Source: 73-13 sp035555435
Lineage (GTDB): Bacteria; Actinomycetota; Actinomycetes; Actinomycetales; Microbacteriaceae
NCBI GenBank assembly: GCA_035555435.1
Contig: DATMGN010000055.1
Coordinates: forward strand, 1 to 30,510
Reading direction: 5' to 3'
DNA length: 30,510 nucleotides
The translations under genes were made by a program, and so were the position numbers. Every line of letters begins with the position of its first letter. Position 1 is the first letter of the stretch. The notes under the pieces are model-generated. The model was not told where the DNA came from and did no database searches. It worked only from the letters and a program-made list of their open reading frames with translations. Positions 1 through 7,408 of this stretch are shown in pieces.

Positions 1-138
1 CGCACGCCGGCGGAGATGGGCTGGACCATGCGGCACAAGCCGCGGGCGCCGCACGGTCCCACCTGGCTGGTGCGCGGGACCGAGCGCGTGCAGCCCGACT
101 GGGACGAGTTCCTCGTCCCAGGTTTCGTTGCGGCTTGA
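1..138 (+). CDS. 3' end of an unidentified gene
   Basis: An open frame enters from the left edge and stops with TGA at 136-138, leaving 45 C-terminal residues (it includes PHGPTWLVRG and ends FLVPGFVAA). The residues are rich in Trp, Pro and Arg and carry no motif I recognise. Codon use is strongly G/C at third positions, as in the neighbours, which supports a real gene. It belongs to the chromosomal flank, outside the integrated element. The next gene starts almost at its stop codon, so the two could be cotranscribed. Confidence 0.6.
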   Translation, partial: RTPAEMGWTMRHKPRAPHGPTWLVRGTERVQPDWDEFLVPGFVAA

Positions 139-155
139 GCGCTACCCTGGAATCC

Positions 156-836
156 ATGCTCCGCCAGGCCTTCGCGTTCGTCGCCGCCGTCGGACTCGTA
201 GGCGCCCTGGCCATCCCCGCCTATGCGGTCGTCGGTGACGGCCTCGACCCGGCGCAGGTGACGGGCACCCCGACGCTCGCGAACACCTCGAGCCTCGACA
301 TCGCGGAGGCCGGCATCGCCGCGCCCGCAGTGGTAGAACGCGATTCGTACACGGGTCTACCCGACCAGCCGACCGGCGAGCAGATGGCGAACGTGTATCG
401 CCTCGCCGGCGGCAAGATCTCGTGGCCCGCCGGCGACGACTACCCCTACGCGAACGGCCCCGGTGACGCGATGTCGCCGCTCATGTACGCGACGCGCAAC
501 TGCACCGACTTCGTCGCCTGGCGGCTGAACCGCGACGCGGGCTCGTTCGGCGAGCCGTGGCTCATGACGTGGAGCTACCTGACGCCGGCCGGCGGCGACG
601 CCTCGAACTGGGCCTCGGCGTGGGAGGCGCACGGCTGGGCGACGAGCACGATCCCGGTCGCCGGCTCGGTCGCGTGGTTCGGCTACGGCGAGAATCACGT
701 CGCGTACGTCCAGGCGGTCAACGCGGATGGCACCGTCCTGATCGAGGAATACAACTTCAACCGTCTGACCTACGGCACGCGTACGCTCGCGGCCGGTTCG
801 GTCCCGCTCTACCTCTACCCGCCGCCCACCCCGTAG
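156..836 (+). CDS. secreted CHAP-domain amidase
   Basis: A 226-residue secreted protein. The N-terminus has a Sec signal (MLRQAFAFVAAVGLVG... ending IPAYA), then a linker rich in Ala, Thr and Ser, then a CHAP domain. The catalytic cysteine is visible in TRNCTDFVAWRLN, the catalytic histidine in GENHVAYVQAV, and the following acidic region in LIEEYNF. CHAP enzymes are Cys/His amidases or endopeptidases that cut peptidoglycan peptides, so it probably acts in the wall or outside the cell. An upstream TTG at 135 would add seven residues and overlap the preceding stop; I prefer ATG 156 because the signal peptide begins there. It lies on the chromosomal side of the insertion, just before the tRNA promoter. 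Confidence 0.85.
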   Translation: MLRQAFAFVAAVGLVGALAIPAYAVVGDGLDPAQVTGTPTLANTSSLDIAEAGIAAPAVVERDSYTGLPDQPTGEQMANVYRLAGGKISWPAGDDYPYANGPGDAMSPLMYATRNCTDFVAWRLNRDAGSFGEPWLMTWSYLTPAGGDASNWASAWEAHGWATSTIPVAGSVAWFGYGENHVAYVQAVNADGTVLIEEYNFNRLTYGTRTLAAGSVPLYLYPPPTP

Positions 837-844
837 CCGCTGGC

Positions 845-850
845 TACACT
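845..850 (+). promoter_or_regulatory. -10 box of the disrupted tRNA-Arg
   Basis: TACACT lies nine bases before the first base of the tRNA-Arg 5' half at 860, the right distance for a tRNA promoter. Since the insertion this promoter reads through the half tRNA towards the integrase gene on the same strand. Confidence 0.55.
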
Positions 851-859
851 GGAACGCCT

Positions 860-898
860 GCCTCTGTAGCTCAATGGAAGAGCAGTTCCGTCCTAAGG
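860..898 (+). pseudogene. tRNA-Arg(CCU) 5' half, split by the element
   Basis: Acceptor strand GCCTCTG (860-866), D-stem GCTC/GAGC with a GG-containing loop, anticodon-stem strand GTTCC and loop GTCCTAA with anticodon CCT (892-894). The tRNA stops matching after GG at 897-898. What follows cannot form the 3' anticodon strand, T-arm or acceptor. The missing half is at 20868-20905: its strand CAGGGGC pairs completely with this GCCTCTG (one G-U pair). The two halves therefore come from one host gene broken in the anticodon loop and not restored at either junction. Confidence 0.85.
887..898 (+). repeat. attL core
   Basis: TCCGTCCTAAGG, identical to 20858-20869. It spans the 3' part of the anticodon stem and the anticodon loop. 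Eleven of its bases recur inside the element-borne tRNA at 20700-20710. Confidence 0.8.
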
Positions 899-913
899 TG
901 CGCACCTTCTGAT

Positions 914-933
914 GGGAACGAATCCAAGTTCCC
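914..933. repeat. left inverted repeat near the att core
   Basis: CGAATCCAAGTTCC (919-932) is the exact reverse complement of 20842-20855 at the right end. The left copy lies in a small hairpin, GGGAAC (914-919) against GTTCCC (928-933). In the excised circle the two copies would face each other across the core, as integrase or accessory-protein binding sites might. Confidence 0.6.
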
Positions 934-1027
934 CGGAAGATCGGCCTTCTCGCCTGTAAATACAGGGAAGTTCGGGGTTGACCGTTCTCCGGTGCCGTCA
1001 TGCGATGTCACCGATTCGCATGGCGTA

Positions 1028-1051
1028 GTGGCTACGAATGTGGATACGGAG
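1028..1051 (+). repeat. left arm-type sites
   Basis: Two 12-base units in tandem, GTGGCTACGAAT (1028-1039) and GTGGATACGGAG (1040-1051), just before the integrase start. The same unit occurs twice and perfectly at 20766-20789 near the other end, in the same orientation. Such repeats are typical arm sites for the N-terminal domain of tyrosine integrases. Their position also suggests that integrase could repress its own gene. Confidence 0.6.
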
Positions 1052-1059
1052 ACAGGCTC

Positions 1060-2355
1060 ATGGCAACACGCCGAAGCACTACCAGGCCCCGCCGACGCAA
1101 GGGCGAGGGCAGCATCTCGGGACCGGACAAGCTCGGGCGATACCGCGGCCGGCTTCAACTCGAATCGACCGAGCCGGGAAAGCGCAAGCAGGCGGTCTTC
1201 TGGGGCCGCAGCGTGGATGAGGTCGTCGACAAGATGGAGGAGGCGAAGTCTGAGCTCCGCGAGCACGGGAGCCTGTCGAATCGCAGCGTCACCGTCGCGC
1301 AGTACTACGAGCGATGGCTAGCGACGATCGCGCTCGCACGGTACAAGCCGCTGCCTTACTCGGGCGTCCAGGGCTATTTTCGCAAGTGGATCCTCCCGGC
1401 GATCGGCAAGAAGAGGATCGCCGACCTTCGACCCTCGCACATCCTGGGTATCTATCAGGCGGTCAACCTCGCCGGCCGGTCGTCGTCGACATCGCAGAAG
1501 CTCCACTGGGCGATGTCCCGATTCTTCGAGGACGCTCGGAGGGAGTTCCGCATCCCGAACGTCATCAAGGACGTCGACCCGCCCAAGATCGCGCCGGTCA
1601 AGCGCGGTGCGCTCTCGATTCCTCATGCGATGGCGGTACTGGAAGAGGCCGACCGGCGCGAGGACGGCACACGCTGGTGGGTCTCTCTGCTCGGAGGTAT
1701 CCGGCAGGGCGAGCGCATCGGCGCGCTACGAGACTCCGTTGACCGGAGGAGTCGGGAGTTCATCGTCCAGTGGTCGATGACGCCGGTGCCGATGGAGCAC
1801 GGCTGCGGCGGATCGTGCGGGCATCCGCGGGCGGGCAACTGCCCGGCTGCACGACCCGTCCTGCAGCCTGGCCTCGAGCACCGCCACATCCACCGGCGGC
1901 TCTACCTCGTCCGGCCGAAGTCGGGCAAGGTGCGACGATTCCCACTGATCGACCCGGTCTATGACCGTCTGGTCGAATACCTCGACCAGACCGAGGACGA
2001 TCCGAACCCGCACGGTCTCCTTTGGCACCGTCCGGACGGCACGCCATGGGCGGACCGACAGGATCAGGCCGAGTGGAGGGACGTCCTCTTTAAGGCCGGC
2101 GTTATCACGGCCGAGCAGTCGAAGGAGCCGAAGTTCCGCTTGCCGGGGACGCCCGAAACGCCCACGACGCACTTCGCCCGGCACACGATGGTCACACTCC
2201 TGATGGAGCTCGGCGTGCCCGACTCGGTCATCGGCCGCATCGTCGGCCACCTGGATGCGACGACGACCGCGCTCTACCAGCACCCGACCGCTGAGATGGA
2301 GCGTGATGCGATGCGGCGACTCGGCGAGCGACTCGTCCGCGGCGGACTCGGCTAG
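1060..2355 (+). CDS. int: tyrosine recombinase / integrase
   Basis: A 431-residue site-specific recombinase that would integrate and excise the element at the tRNA-Arg anticodon loop. The first 70 residues form a basic AP2-like arm-binding domain, residues 73-165 a SAM-like core-binding domain, and the rest the catalytic domain. Visible catalytic residues are R215 in GGIRQGERIGAL, H371-x-x-R374, H397 (VGHLD) and the nucleophile Y406. A Cys/His-rich loop (C249, C253, H255, C261) is inserted between the first Arg and the second half, a pattern I associate with actinobacterial integrases. ATG 1060 is chosen because GGAGA precedes it and the longer frame would run through the arm sites. Its end overlaps the convergent HTH gene by four bases. 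Confidence 0.93.
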   Translation: MATRRSTTRPRRRKGEGSISGPDKLGRYRGRLQLESTEPGKRKQAVFWGRSVDEVVDKMEEAKSELREHGSLSNRSVTVAQYYERWLATIALARYKPLPYSGVQGYFRKWILPAIGKKRIADLRPSHILGIYQAVNLAGRSSSTSQKLHWAMSRFFEDARREFRIPNVIKDVDPPKIAPVKRGALSIPHAMAVLEEADRREDGTRWWVSLLGGIRQGERIGALRDSVDRRSREFIVQWSMTPVPMEHGCGGSCGHPRAGNCPAARPVLQPGLEHRHIHRRLYLVRPKSGKVRRFPLIDPVYDRLVEYLDQTEDDPNPHGLLWHRPDGTPWADRQDQAEWRDVLFKAGVITAEQSKEPKFRLPGTPETPTTHFARHTMVTLLMELGVPDSVIGRIVGHLDATTTALYQHPTAEMERDAMRRLGERLVRGGLG

Positions 2356-2639
2356 AGGCCAAGCGTTCGCGGCTCGGTCGGCAGTCGAGCCGCGAACGCT
2401 TCCAAGTCATCGAGCGCGATCACTGGCTTGGTCCCATGAAAATGTGCCGGTAGGTAGCGGAGTCGGATGTAGGCGTTGACGAGGCTCTCGCTGCAGGCCA
2501 GCAACTCGGCGGCCACCGTCTTGGTGACGAACAGCGGGCGAGCGCCGATGACGACGCCGTCAAGGACCAGCAGTCGGACCTGGTCGGCGCCCACGGGGAC
2601 TTCGGCCGCCCCCGTTGAGTCAACGCGTTCTGTCCTCAT
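2352..2639 (-). CDS. small HTH protein, probable excisionase
   Basis: A 95-residue protein whose C-terminal half (VTKTVAAELLACSESLVN, then LRYLPAHFHG and LDDLEAFAARLP) has the layout of the MerR-like winged helix of small excisionases and plasmid DNA-binding proteins: a helix-turn-helix, a short wing with a Gly/Lys turn, then a terminal helix. It sits tail to tail with the integrase gene with a four-base overlap, which fits a directionality factor, although xis genes usually lie head to tail with int. The frame is open further upstream to 2840, but the extra residues look like non-coding Arg/Pro/Ser-rich sequence. ATG 2639 lacks a strong ribosome site, so the start is uncertain. Confidence 0.65.
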   Translation of the reverse strand: MRTERVDSTGAAEVPVGADQVRLLVLDGVVIGARPLFVTKTVAAELLACSESLVNAYIRLRYLPAHFHGTKPVIALDDLEAFAARLPTEPRTLGL

Positions 2640-2863
2640 CAGCGGCACCCGCCACGACGATCCGCGCGGACCTCTGGCGTCACTTGACGCGGGGTCCGCC
2701 ACCTTGCGCTGGCCCCGCGTCCGGGCGTTGCTCTGGTCTCGATCATGTGACGTAAGTGCATCGAGGGACTCGGCGGGACGCTCACGCTGCAGTGCGAGAT
2801 GAGGCGCGTAAAGGACCTCTTGGACCCGAGGCGAAATCATCCCGGGTCGCTGGTCTGCGGGCG

Positions 2864-3907
2864 TCAGGGAGCGGGCGCCTCTAGCCCAGGGTTTGGTCCA
2901 GCCTGGCGGGATGTGCGTGCTGAGGTCGTCAGCGCCGCCCGGCGCGCCTCCAGCGCCGCCGAAGCACGCCGTCGCACCTCCGCATCGGTGCTCGGGTAGG
3001 CGCGAGCGCCGCGGGCCCTGCGGGCGACGGAGTCCATCCGGACCTCTTCACGGAGTATGGCCCCGGCCCGGGTCCCCAAGTACCGGTCGATTTCTGCGGC
3101 TATCCGCGCCGGCTTTTCCGCGTCCGCGCGGATGCGTGCGGCGAGCTCCAGACGATGGTGTTCGTCCGATGAGCGCGCTGCCTCGGCTTGCACTTCGAGC
3201 AGTTCCTCCTGCAGCGCCCGGATCTCCTGCGCGGTCCACCGACGCGAGTTGAACGCGGCTGCGGCCTCCGCATTGCGGGCGCGCTCGTTGATGGTGGCGC
3301 GGCGCATGGGCCGGGGCGGTAGTCCGAGCCGCCGGCGTCGACGTTCGATGCGCCGGCGCTCGTTCTGCTCGAGGTTCTCCCGCTCACGGATGGCGGGATC
3401 TGCGCGGCGCGTGCGTTGCCACTCGTTTCGCCGCTCCCGATTCGCGGCCTGGTACTGACGTTGCTTCTCTCGCTGCTGAGGGTCGCTGAGACGCCGGCGG
3501 TTCTGCTCCCGCGAGGCTTCCCGTCGCTGCTCGATGTTGCGGTGGTAATAGGCGCGGCTGTGCTCGCGGACCCGCTCCGCGTTCCGTTCGTCCCAGGCTC
3601 GCTTCCGTGCCCGCACCTTCTCGGGGTTGGCGGCGGCCCAGGCGCGTACCCGGTCCCGGTTCTTCTGCACGCGCTCCCTCGCGGTCTTGATCCGTTGTCG
3701 GCGGCGGTGCTCCGCTTCGCGCTTCTGGTGAAGCTGCTTGTCCCGGTGCGTCGCGTTGTAGGCGCGGCGCCATTCCCGGGCGTTCTCCCGGTATTGACGC
3801 TGTTTCTCCGGGGTGGCGGCGCGCCAGCGCTGCTTGACCTCGCGTCGTCTGGCGCGCTGCAGGTGTTCCGCCCGCTCGCGCTCGGGGTCCGAGGCACTGT
3901 TGTCCAC
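2864..3907 (-). CDS. arginine-rich repeat protein
   Basis: A 347-residue protein of extreme composition: more than a quarter of the first 200 residues are Arg, mixed with Glu, Gln and Asn. Related units recur, such as WRAATPEKQRQYRENAREWR, then WAAANPEKVRARKRAW, ERNAERVREHSRAYY and EKQRQYQAANRERR. Each is a short amphipathic helix with aromatic residues, so the whole may form a long charged helix array or coiled coil that binds nucleic acid. The C-terminal third (from about 210) is less repetitive and helical. It starts with GTG preceded by GAGGAG. It is the last gene of the minus-strand block that includes the SSB and coupling protein. I know similar Arg-rich proteins only as unnamed products of mobile elements; the function is unknown. 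Confidence 0.75.
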   Translation of the reverse strand: MDNSASDPERERAEHLQRARRREVKQRWRAATPEKQRQYRENAREWRRAYNATHRDKQLHQKREAEHRRRQRIKTARERVQKNRDRVRAWAAANPEKVRARKRAWDERNAERVREHSRAYYHRNIEQRREASREQNRRRLSDPQQREKQRQYQAANRERRNEWQRTRRADPAIRERENLEQNERRRIERRRRRLGLPPRPMRRATINERARNAEAAAAFNSRRWTAQEIRALQEELLEVQAEAARSSDEHHRLELAARIRADAEKPARIAAEIDRYLGTRAGAILREEVRMDSVARRARGARAYPSTDAEVRRRASAALEARRAALTTSARTSRQAGPNPGLEAPAP

Positions 3908-3933
3908 GGCCGCCGCTCCTCAGCAGAGCCCGT

Positions 3934-4509
3934 CTACGCCTGCGGGTCGAGGTCGCGGCCTTCCGTGTCGGAAGCCTGGTCGGCCTCCTCGCGGGCGCGC
4001 CTGCGGACGTCGGCCATGACGAAGGCGACGAAGTCCTTGTGCCGGTTCGCGTTCGGTGCTTCCTCGGCGGCCTCGGCCGGCTCGTCGCCGGGCCAGACGG
4101 TGCGGCGGGTGGGGCGGTCCTGGTCGAGCTTGGTGCCGGAGAGCGCGACCCATTCCCGCAGTCGCTCGCGGGCCATCCGGAAGTCGAGGTGCCACGCGGC
4201 GGCGGCGCCGGCCGCGGCCTGCGGGTCGTATGCGCCTTGCCAGCTGACGTGAATGGCGCTGAGCTCCCAAACGAGCTCCGGGTGCCGGTGCCAGTAGGGC
4301 GGGATGATCGTGGGTGGCAGCCCGTACTCGGTACGCAGCCAGTCCACCCAGGCGTTGAGCTCGAGCCACTCGGCTTCGGCGTCCTCGGCGGACAGGGTGC
4401 GCCAGTTCACCGGGTGCGGGACCTCGCCGAGCAGCTGCCGGACGGCGTCCTCGAACGGGTCGGCGCCCTCGGGGGTGGGGTCTTGCCAGAGGGGTTCCTG
4501 CTCGCTCAT
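3934..4509 (-). CDS. DUF4913-like element protein
   Basis: A 191-residue cytosolic protein with a conserved core at about residues 36-125: WRTLSAEDAEAEWLEL, WVDWLRTEYGLPPTIIPPYW, HPELVWELSAIHVSW and WHLDFRMARERLREWV. The Trp-rich pattern, with a Leu-Pro-Pro stretch before HPELVWEL, resembles DUF4913, a family I know from actinobacterial plasmids and conjugative elements, often beside coupling proteins. No catalytic motif is visible and its role is unknown. The start ATG overlaps the SSB stop in an ATGA, so translation is probably coupled. The family name is from memory; the gene itself is certain. Confidence 0.8.
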   Translation of the reverse strand: MSEQEPLWQDPTPEGADPFEDAVRQLLGEVPHPVNWRTLSAEDAEAEWLELNAWVDWLRTEYGLPPTIIPPYWHRHPELVWELSAIHVSWQGAYDPQAAAGAAAAWHLDFRMARERLREWVALSGTKLDQDRPTRRTVWPGDEPAEAAEEAPNANRHKDFVAFVMADVRRRAREEADQASDTEGRDLDPQA

Positions 4510-4868
4510 GCGGCGTCCTTCCCGCGTCGGATGGTGACGCTGAGGTGGTTGGTGTCGGGGCCGAGGCGTTCGGCGATGAACTGGGCGTCGCGGCCTGGAC
4601 CGCCAGCGGGGTCGGGGACCGCGGGGATGAGGCGGCCGAGGGCGAGGATGTCGTCGCCGCGTCGGTAGAGTTCGTGGGCGAGCTCGGCGGGCCGGTCGAA
4701 GACGATGAGGTCGAGGTAGGCGGGCTCCGCCCGGGCGCCGGCTGCGGCGCCCCGGTCACGGCGGCGCACCCCGAGGCGCGCGTGGAAGCGCGCGCGGCCG
4801 CCGGTGCGGGTCAGGCGGGGCTCGGTGGCGAGGTAGCCGTGGATCCCGGTCTCGGGGCTGGTCGGCAT
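4506..4868 (-). CDS. single-stranded-DNA-binding (OB-fold) protein
   Basis: A 120-residue protein with the layout of an SSB OB-fold: first strand HGYLATEPRLTRTGG, then RARFHARLGV, then YLDLIVFDRPAELAHELYRRGDD and ILALGRL, and a late ERLGPDTN. It would coat single-stranded DNA during transfer or replication of the element. It lacks the acidic C-terminal tail of housekeeping SSB, ending instead VTIRRGKDAA, which fits a plasmid or element paralogue. AAGGAGG precedes the ATG at good spacing. It is downstream of the coupling protein and overlaps the next gene by four bases. Confidence 0.78.
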   Translation of the reverse strand: MPTSPETGIHGYLATEPRLTRTGGRARFHARLGVRRRDRGAAAGARAEPAYLDLIVFDRPAELAHELYRRGDDILALGRLIPAVPDPAGGPGRDAQFIAERLGPDTNHLSVTIRRGKDAA

Positions 4869-4931
4869 CGGATGCCTCCTTTCAGCGTGCTCCGGTCAGC
4901 AGGTGCACGACCCGCCTCGGCGGAACGGGGG

Positions 4932-6698
4932 TCAGAGCCGGGCGGCGCGGATGAGGTCGGCCTCGACGGCGGAGCGGTCCTCGCGCAGCTGCGCCGCATC
5001 GGGCCGGGCCGTCCACGGGGTGAGGGTGGCGACGATCGGGCGGGCGGTGCGCAGCAGCACGATCGCGGTCCCGAACGGCAGCGTCCGCAGCACATCGGGC
5101 GGGATGACCGGGACGCGGCGTACCGACTGCTGCCAGGACTTCCCGCCGCCGCGGTCGGTGGAGGTCGAGGACGTCGTCTCGTCCCTCTCGCCCAGCAGTG
5201 CCGAGATGTCGGCGAGGTCGCGGGTGTGGGAGCCGCCGCCGAGGATGATCTTGACGATCGCGGCATCCCAGATCACGGTCGCGGCGTGCTCGTTCCACCG
5301 CGACCTCGCCTGGGCGAGGGACTGCAGCACGGGGAGGGTCGTGATGCCGGACCCTCCGCCTTCGGACATCAGCGTCGGCAGGCTCGGCAGCGGTGAGAGG
5401 TTCGCGATCTCATCCAGGGCGAGCAGGAGCGGCGGGTCCAGCCGGGCACCGGGCGAGGCGGCGGCCATGTGCCGGGCGGTCTCGACGAGGTCCTCCACGA
5501 GCGCCGCGACCAGCGCCGCGCCCGCGCCCGAGCCGGCGCCGGTCGCGAGCAGGTAGAGGGTTCCGCGTTCGCGCAGGAACGCCGCGGGGTCGAAATGCTC
5601 CTCCGGTTCCGGGGAGACCGCGGCGAGCACGCGCGGGTCGGCGAGGCTGGCGAAGGCAAGGGACACCCCGTGCCAGATGCTGTCGCGGGTGCGGGGGTCG
5701 GCCTGGATCATCGCATCCAGCGCCTCCGCCCACCCGTCGGCCGCACCCGACGCCGAGCGCAGAATGTTGACCGCATCCGCGGCGGCGCTCGGGGAGAGGG
5801 TCCACTGGTAGAGCGCGCGCGTGTCGCGGTCATCAAGGGCGGCGGCGTGCAGCAGCGACTGGATCGCGACCTCGGTCTTGCCCTGCCAGAACGAGCCGTT
5901 CTCCACCGACCCGAACCCGGTACCCGCCGCCAAGCCGCGTGCGCGGATCATCGCCGTCAAGGGGTCCGCGCAGCCGCGGACGGGCGACCAGCGCAGCCCG
6001 GCCGGGACGCCGGGTGCCAGCGACTGCGGGTCGAACACCGCGACCGGACCCAGACGCTTCCGGGCGCTCAGCGTAGCCGCGAGGTTGTCGGGCCGGGTGG
6101 AGGTGGTCAGGACCGCGCCCGGTGCGTCGAGGATGAAGGGGATGACGATGTGGTGCCCCTTGCCGGATCGCGGCGGGCCAACCAGCAGCATCGAGTCCTC
6201 CACTGTCGCCCACACCGCGCGGCCGCGGGCGGTGCCGATTCGGTAGCCGACCTCGGCGGGGGCCGGCTGCTCGAGCGAAGGGCGCAACGTGCGGGCACGT
6301 CTCGCCAGTGCGCGGGTCGAGGCCGCGCGGGCGACTTCGACGCCGGTGGCGATCCCGTCGATCGCATGCGGGTCGCGCAAGCCCTTGGGTCGGTGGAAGA
6401 GGCGCCAGGCACCCCACGCGAGGCCGCCGGCGGCGGCGAGCAGGACGGCCAGGGCCGTCCAGTACGCGACCGGATGCAATCCGGTCGCCCCGAGGACCGT
6501 GGCCGGGTCGGCGGGACGGGCCAGGATGACCAAGGCTTCCGGGATGGATGCTGACGGGGCATCCGCCCCGGTGACCCACGCCGCGAGATATCCGGCCACC
6601 CACAACAGCAGGGCGAACGCGAACGCGCCGGCGATGATCCCCAGGGTCAGGTTCGTCAGGGTGTCCGAGCCGGTGTAGCGAGGCTGCGGGCTCGTCAT
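4932..6698 (-). CDS. TraG/VirD4-type coupling ATPase
   Basis: A 588-residue type IV coupling protein, the membrane ATPase that brings the DNA-relaxase complex to a mating channel. Two membrane segments (about 17-43 and 78-100) are followed by the ATPase: Walker A GPPRSGKG at 174-181, Walker B LLLALDE at 424-430, and the TraM-recognition-like stretch GGGSGITTLPVLQSLAQAR followed by the WNEHAATVIWD and GGGSHTRDLADISALLGERDE region. Length and motif order are normal for actinobacterial elements, so it appears intact. Yet no relaxase or channel genes remain in the element, so it may be an orphan. It shares a four-base overlap with the small gene upstream. Confidence 0.92.
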   Translation of the reverse strand: MTSPQPRYTGSDTLTNLTLGIIAGAFAFALLLWVAGYLAAWVTGADAPSASIPEALVILARPADPATVLGATGLHPVAYWTALAVLLAAAGGLAWGAWRLFHRPKGLRDPHAIDGIATGVEVARAASTRALARRARTLRPSLEQPAPAEVGYRIGTARGRAVWATVEDSMLLVGPPRSGKGHHIVIPFILDAPGAVLTTSTRPDNLAATLSARKRLGPVAVFDPQSLAPGVPAGLRWSPVRGCADPLTAMIRARGLAAGTGFGSVENGSFWQGKTEVAIQSLLHAAALDDRDTRALYQWTLSPSAAADAVNILRSASGAADGWAEALDAMIQADPRTRDSIWHGVSLAFASLADPRVLAAVSPEPEEHFDPAAFLRERGTLYLLATGAGSGAGAALVAALVEDLVETARHMAAASPGARLDPPLLLALDEIANLSPLPSLPTLMSEGGGSGITTLPVLQSLAQARSRWNEHAATVIWDAAIVKIILGGGSHTRDLADISALLGERDETTSSTSTDRGGGKSWQQSVRRVPVIPPDVLRTLPFGTAIVLLRTARPIVATLTPWTARPDAAQLREDRSAVEADLIRAARL

Positions 6699-6982
6699 TC
6701 CAGCACCGGGCTGAGCACCGTCGTGCCCGAGATGCTACCCATCAGGATCACCCGCCGGGCGTGCCCGAGCTCGCCGGCGTTCACGAGCGCCCGAGCCCGC
6801 CCGTCCATGCGCGCTGCGACCTCCTGGCGGATGATCGCGACCTGCACGTCCTCGCCCGGCACGAAGCCCTCGCCGGTCACCTCGAACATGCCCGGGGGTT
6901 CCTTGTCCGGGAAGTAGAAGCGCGGGCCCAGATCCGGGATCGCGGTCGGATCGGACGGCGGCGGGGGCGGGATCATCGTCAT
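6695..6982 (-). CDS. small conserved element protein
   Basis: A 95-residue cytosolic protein, start ATG 6982 (MTMIPPPPPSDPTAIPD), that includes GPRFYFPDKEPPGMFEV, then VPGEDVQVAIIRQEVAARM and a C-terminal ARRVILMGSISGTTVLSPVLE. No domain is recognised. It is the first gene of the minus-strand transfer block: its stop overlaps the coupling-protein start by four bases. The frame stays open to 7435 upstream, but that part is the shadow of the plus-strand genes. A transfer-block accessory role is only inferred from position. Confidence 0.65.
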   Translation of the reverse strand: MTMIPPPPPSDPTAIPDLGPRFYFPDKEPPGMFEVTGEGFVPGEDVQVAIIRQEVAARMDGRARALVNAGELGHARRVILMGSISGTTVLSPVLE

Positions 6983-7060
6983 GAGCGCCAGGTGCCCGCA
7001 CCATCTCGGCGCCCGTCGTCCGCTGCGAAGCGAACCGGAGCGTCGAATCGGGACGGGCGG

Positions 7061-7066
7061 TAGAAT
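7061..7066 (+). promoter_or_regulatory. -10 box for the zeta module
   Basis: TAGAAT lies 27 bases before ATG 7094, with the ribosome site GGAGG at 7083-7087 between. It stands in the divergent region between the transfer block (minus) and the toxin module (plus). Confidence 0.4.
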
Positions 7067-7093
7067 CAGGAGCAGACGAAGCGGAGGTGGCCG

Positions 7094-7408
7094 ATGACCG
7101 TGACGGTTCCCAGCACGATTCCCGCCGCCTCGGCGCGCGCCTGGTACGACGAGCACCACGTCGACGACGTCGCGCTGTACGACATCACCCGGCAGGCGGC
7201 GACCCTGCTCTCCTCGATACTGCTGGCGCGCAAGCAGGCTGCCGGCGACGAGCTCGAGCAGGAGCACTGGGCCGCCAGGCGACGCCTGGTCAAGCGCCAA
7301 GCGGCCGCGCTGAACCCCGAGGACCGCGCCGAGCTGGTGGCCCAGCAGCAGGCGTGGGCACACGAGATCCAGGCCCTCGACGCGCAGCCCGTCCCGCAGC
7401 CGGCGTGA
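7094..7408 (+). CDS. small helical partner of zeta (putative antitoxin)
   Basis: A 104-residue, mostly helical and charged protein (SARAWYDEHHVDDVALYDITR, then LARKQAAGDELEQEHWAARRRL). Its stop TGA overlaps the GTG of the zeta kinase (GTGA), so the two are translationally coupled. In epsilon/zeta systems a small helical protein precedes and blocks the kinase, and this gene has that place. It does not visibly match the classical epsilon sequence, so the antitoxin role rests on position, size and helical content. The ribosome site is GGAGG. Confidence 0.65.
   Translation: MTVTVPSTIPAASARAWYDEHHVDDVALYDITRQAATLLSSILLARKQAAGDELEQEHWAARRRLVKRQAAALNPEDRAELVAQQQAWAHEIQALDAQPVPQPA

Noticed and set aside
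860..935. Restored tRNA-Arg at the left junction
   Set aside because: The bases after 898 cannot pair as the 3' anticodon strand or acceptor. The hairpin at 914-933 imitates a T-arm but has no TTCRA loop.
3416..4252. Plus-strand hydrophobic frame opposite the Arg-rich gene
   Set aside because: Leu/Val-rich complement of Arg/Glu codons; the minus strand shows regular repeats, a ribosome site and operon context.
5469..6554. Long plus-strand open frame inside the coupling-protein gene
   Set aside because: Arg/Gly/Ala-rich shadow of the minus-strand gene; no motif, whereas the minus strand has all ATPase motifs.
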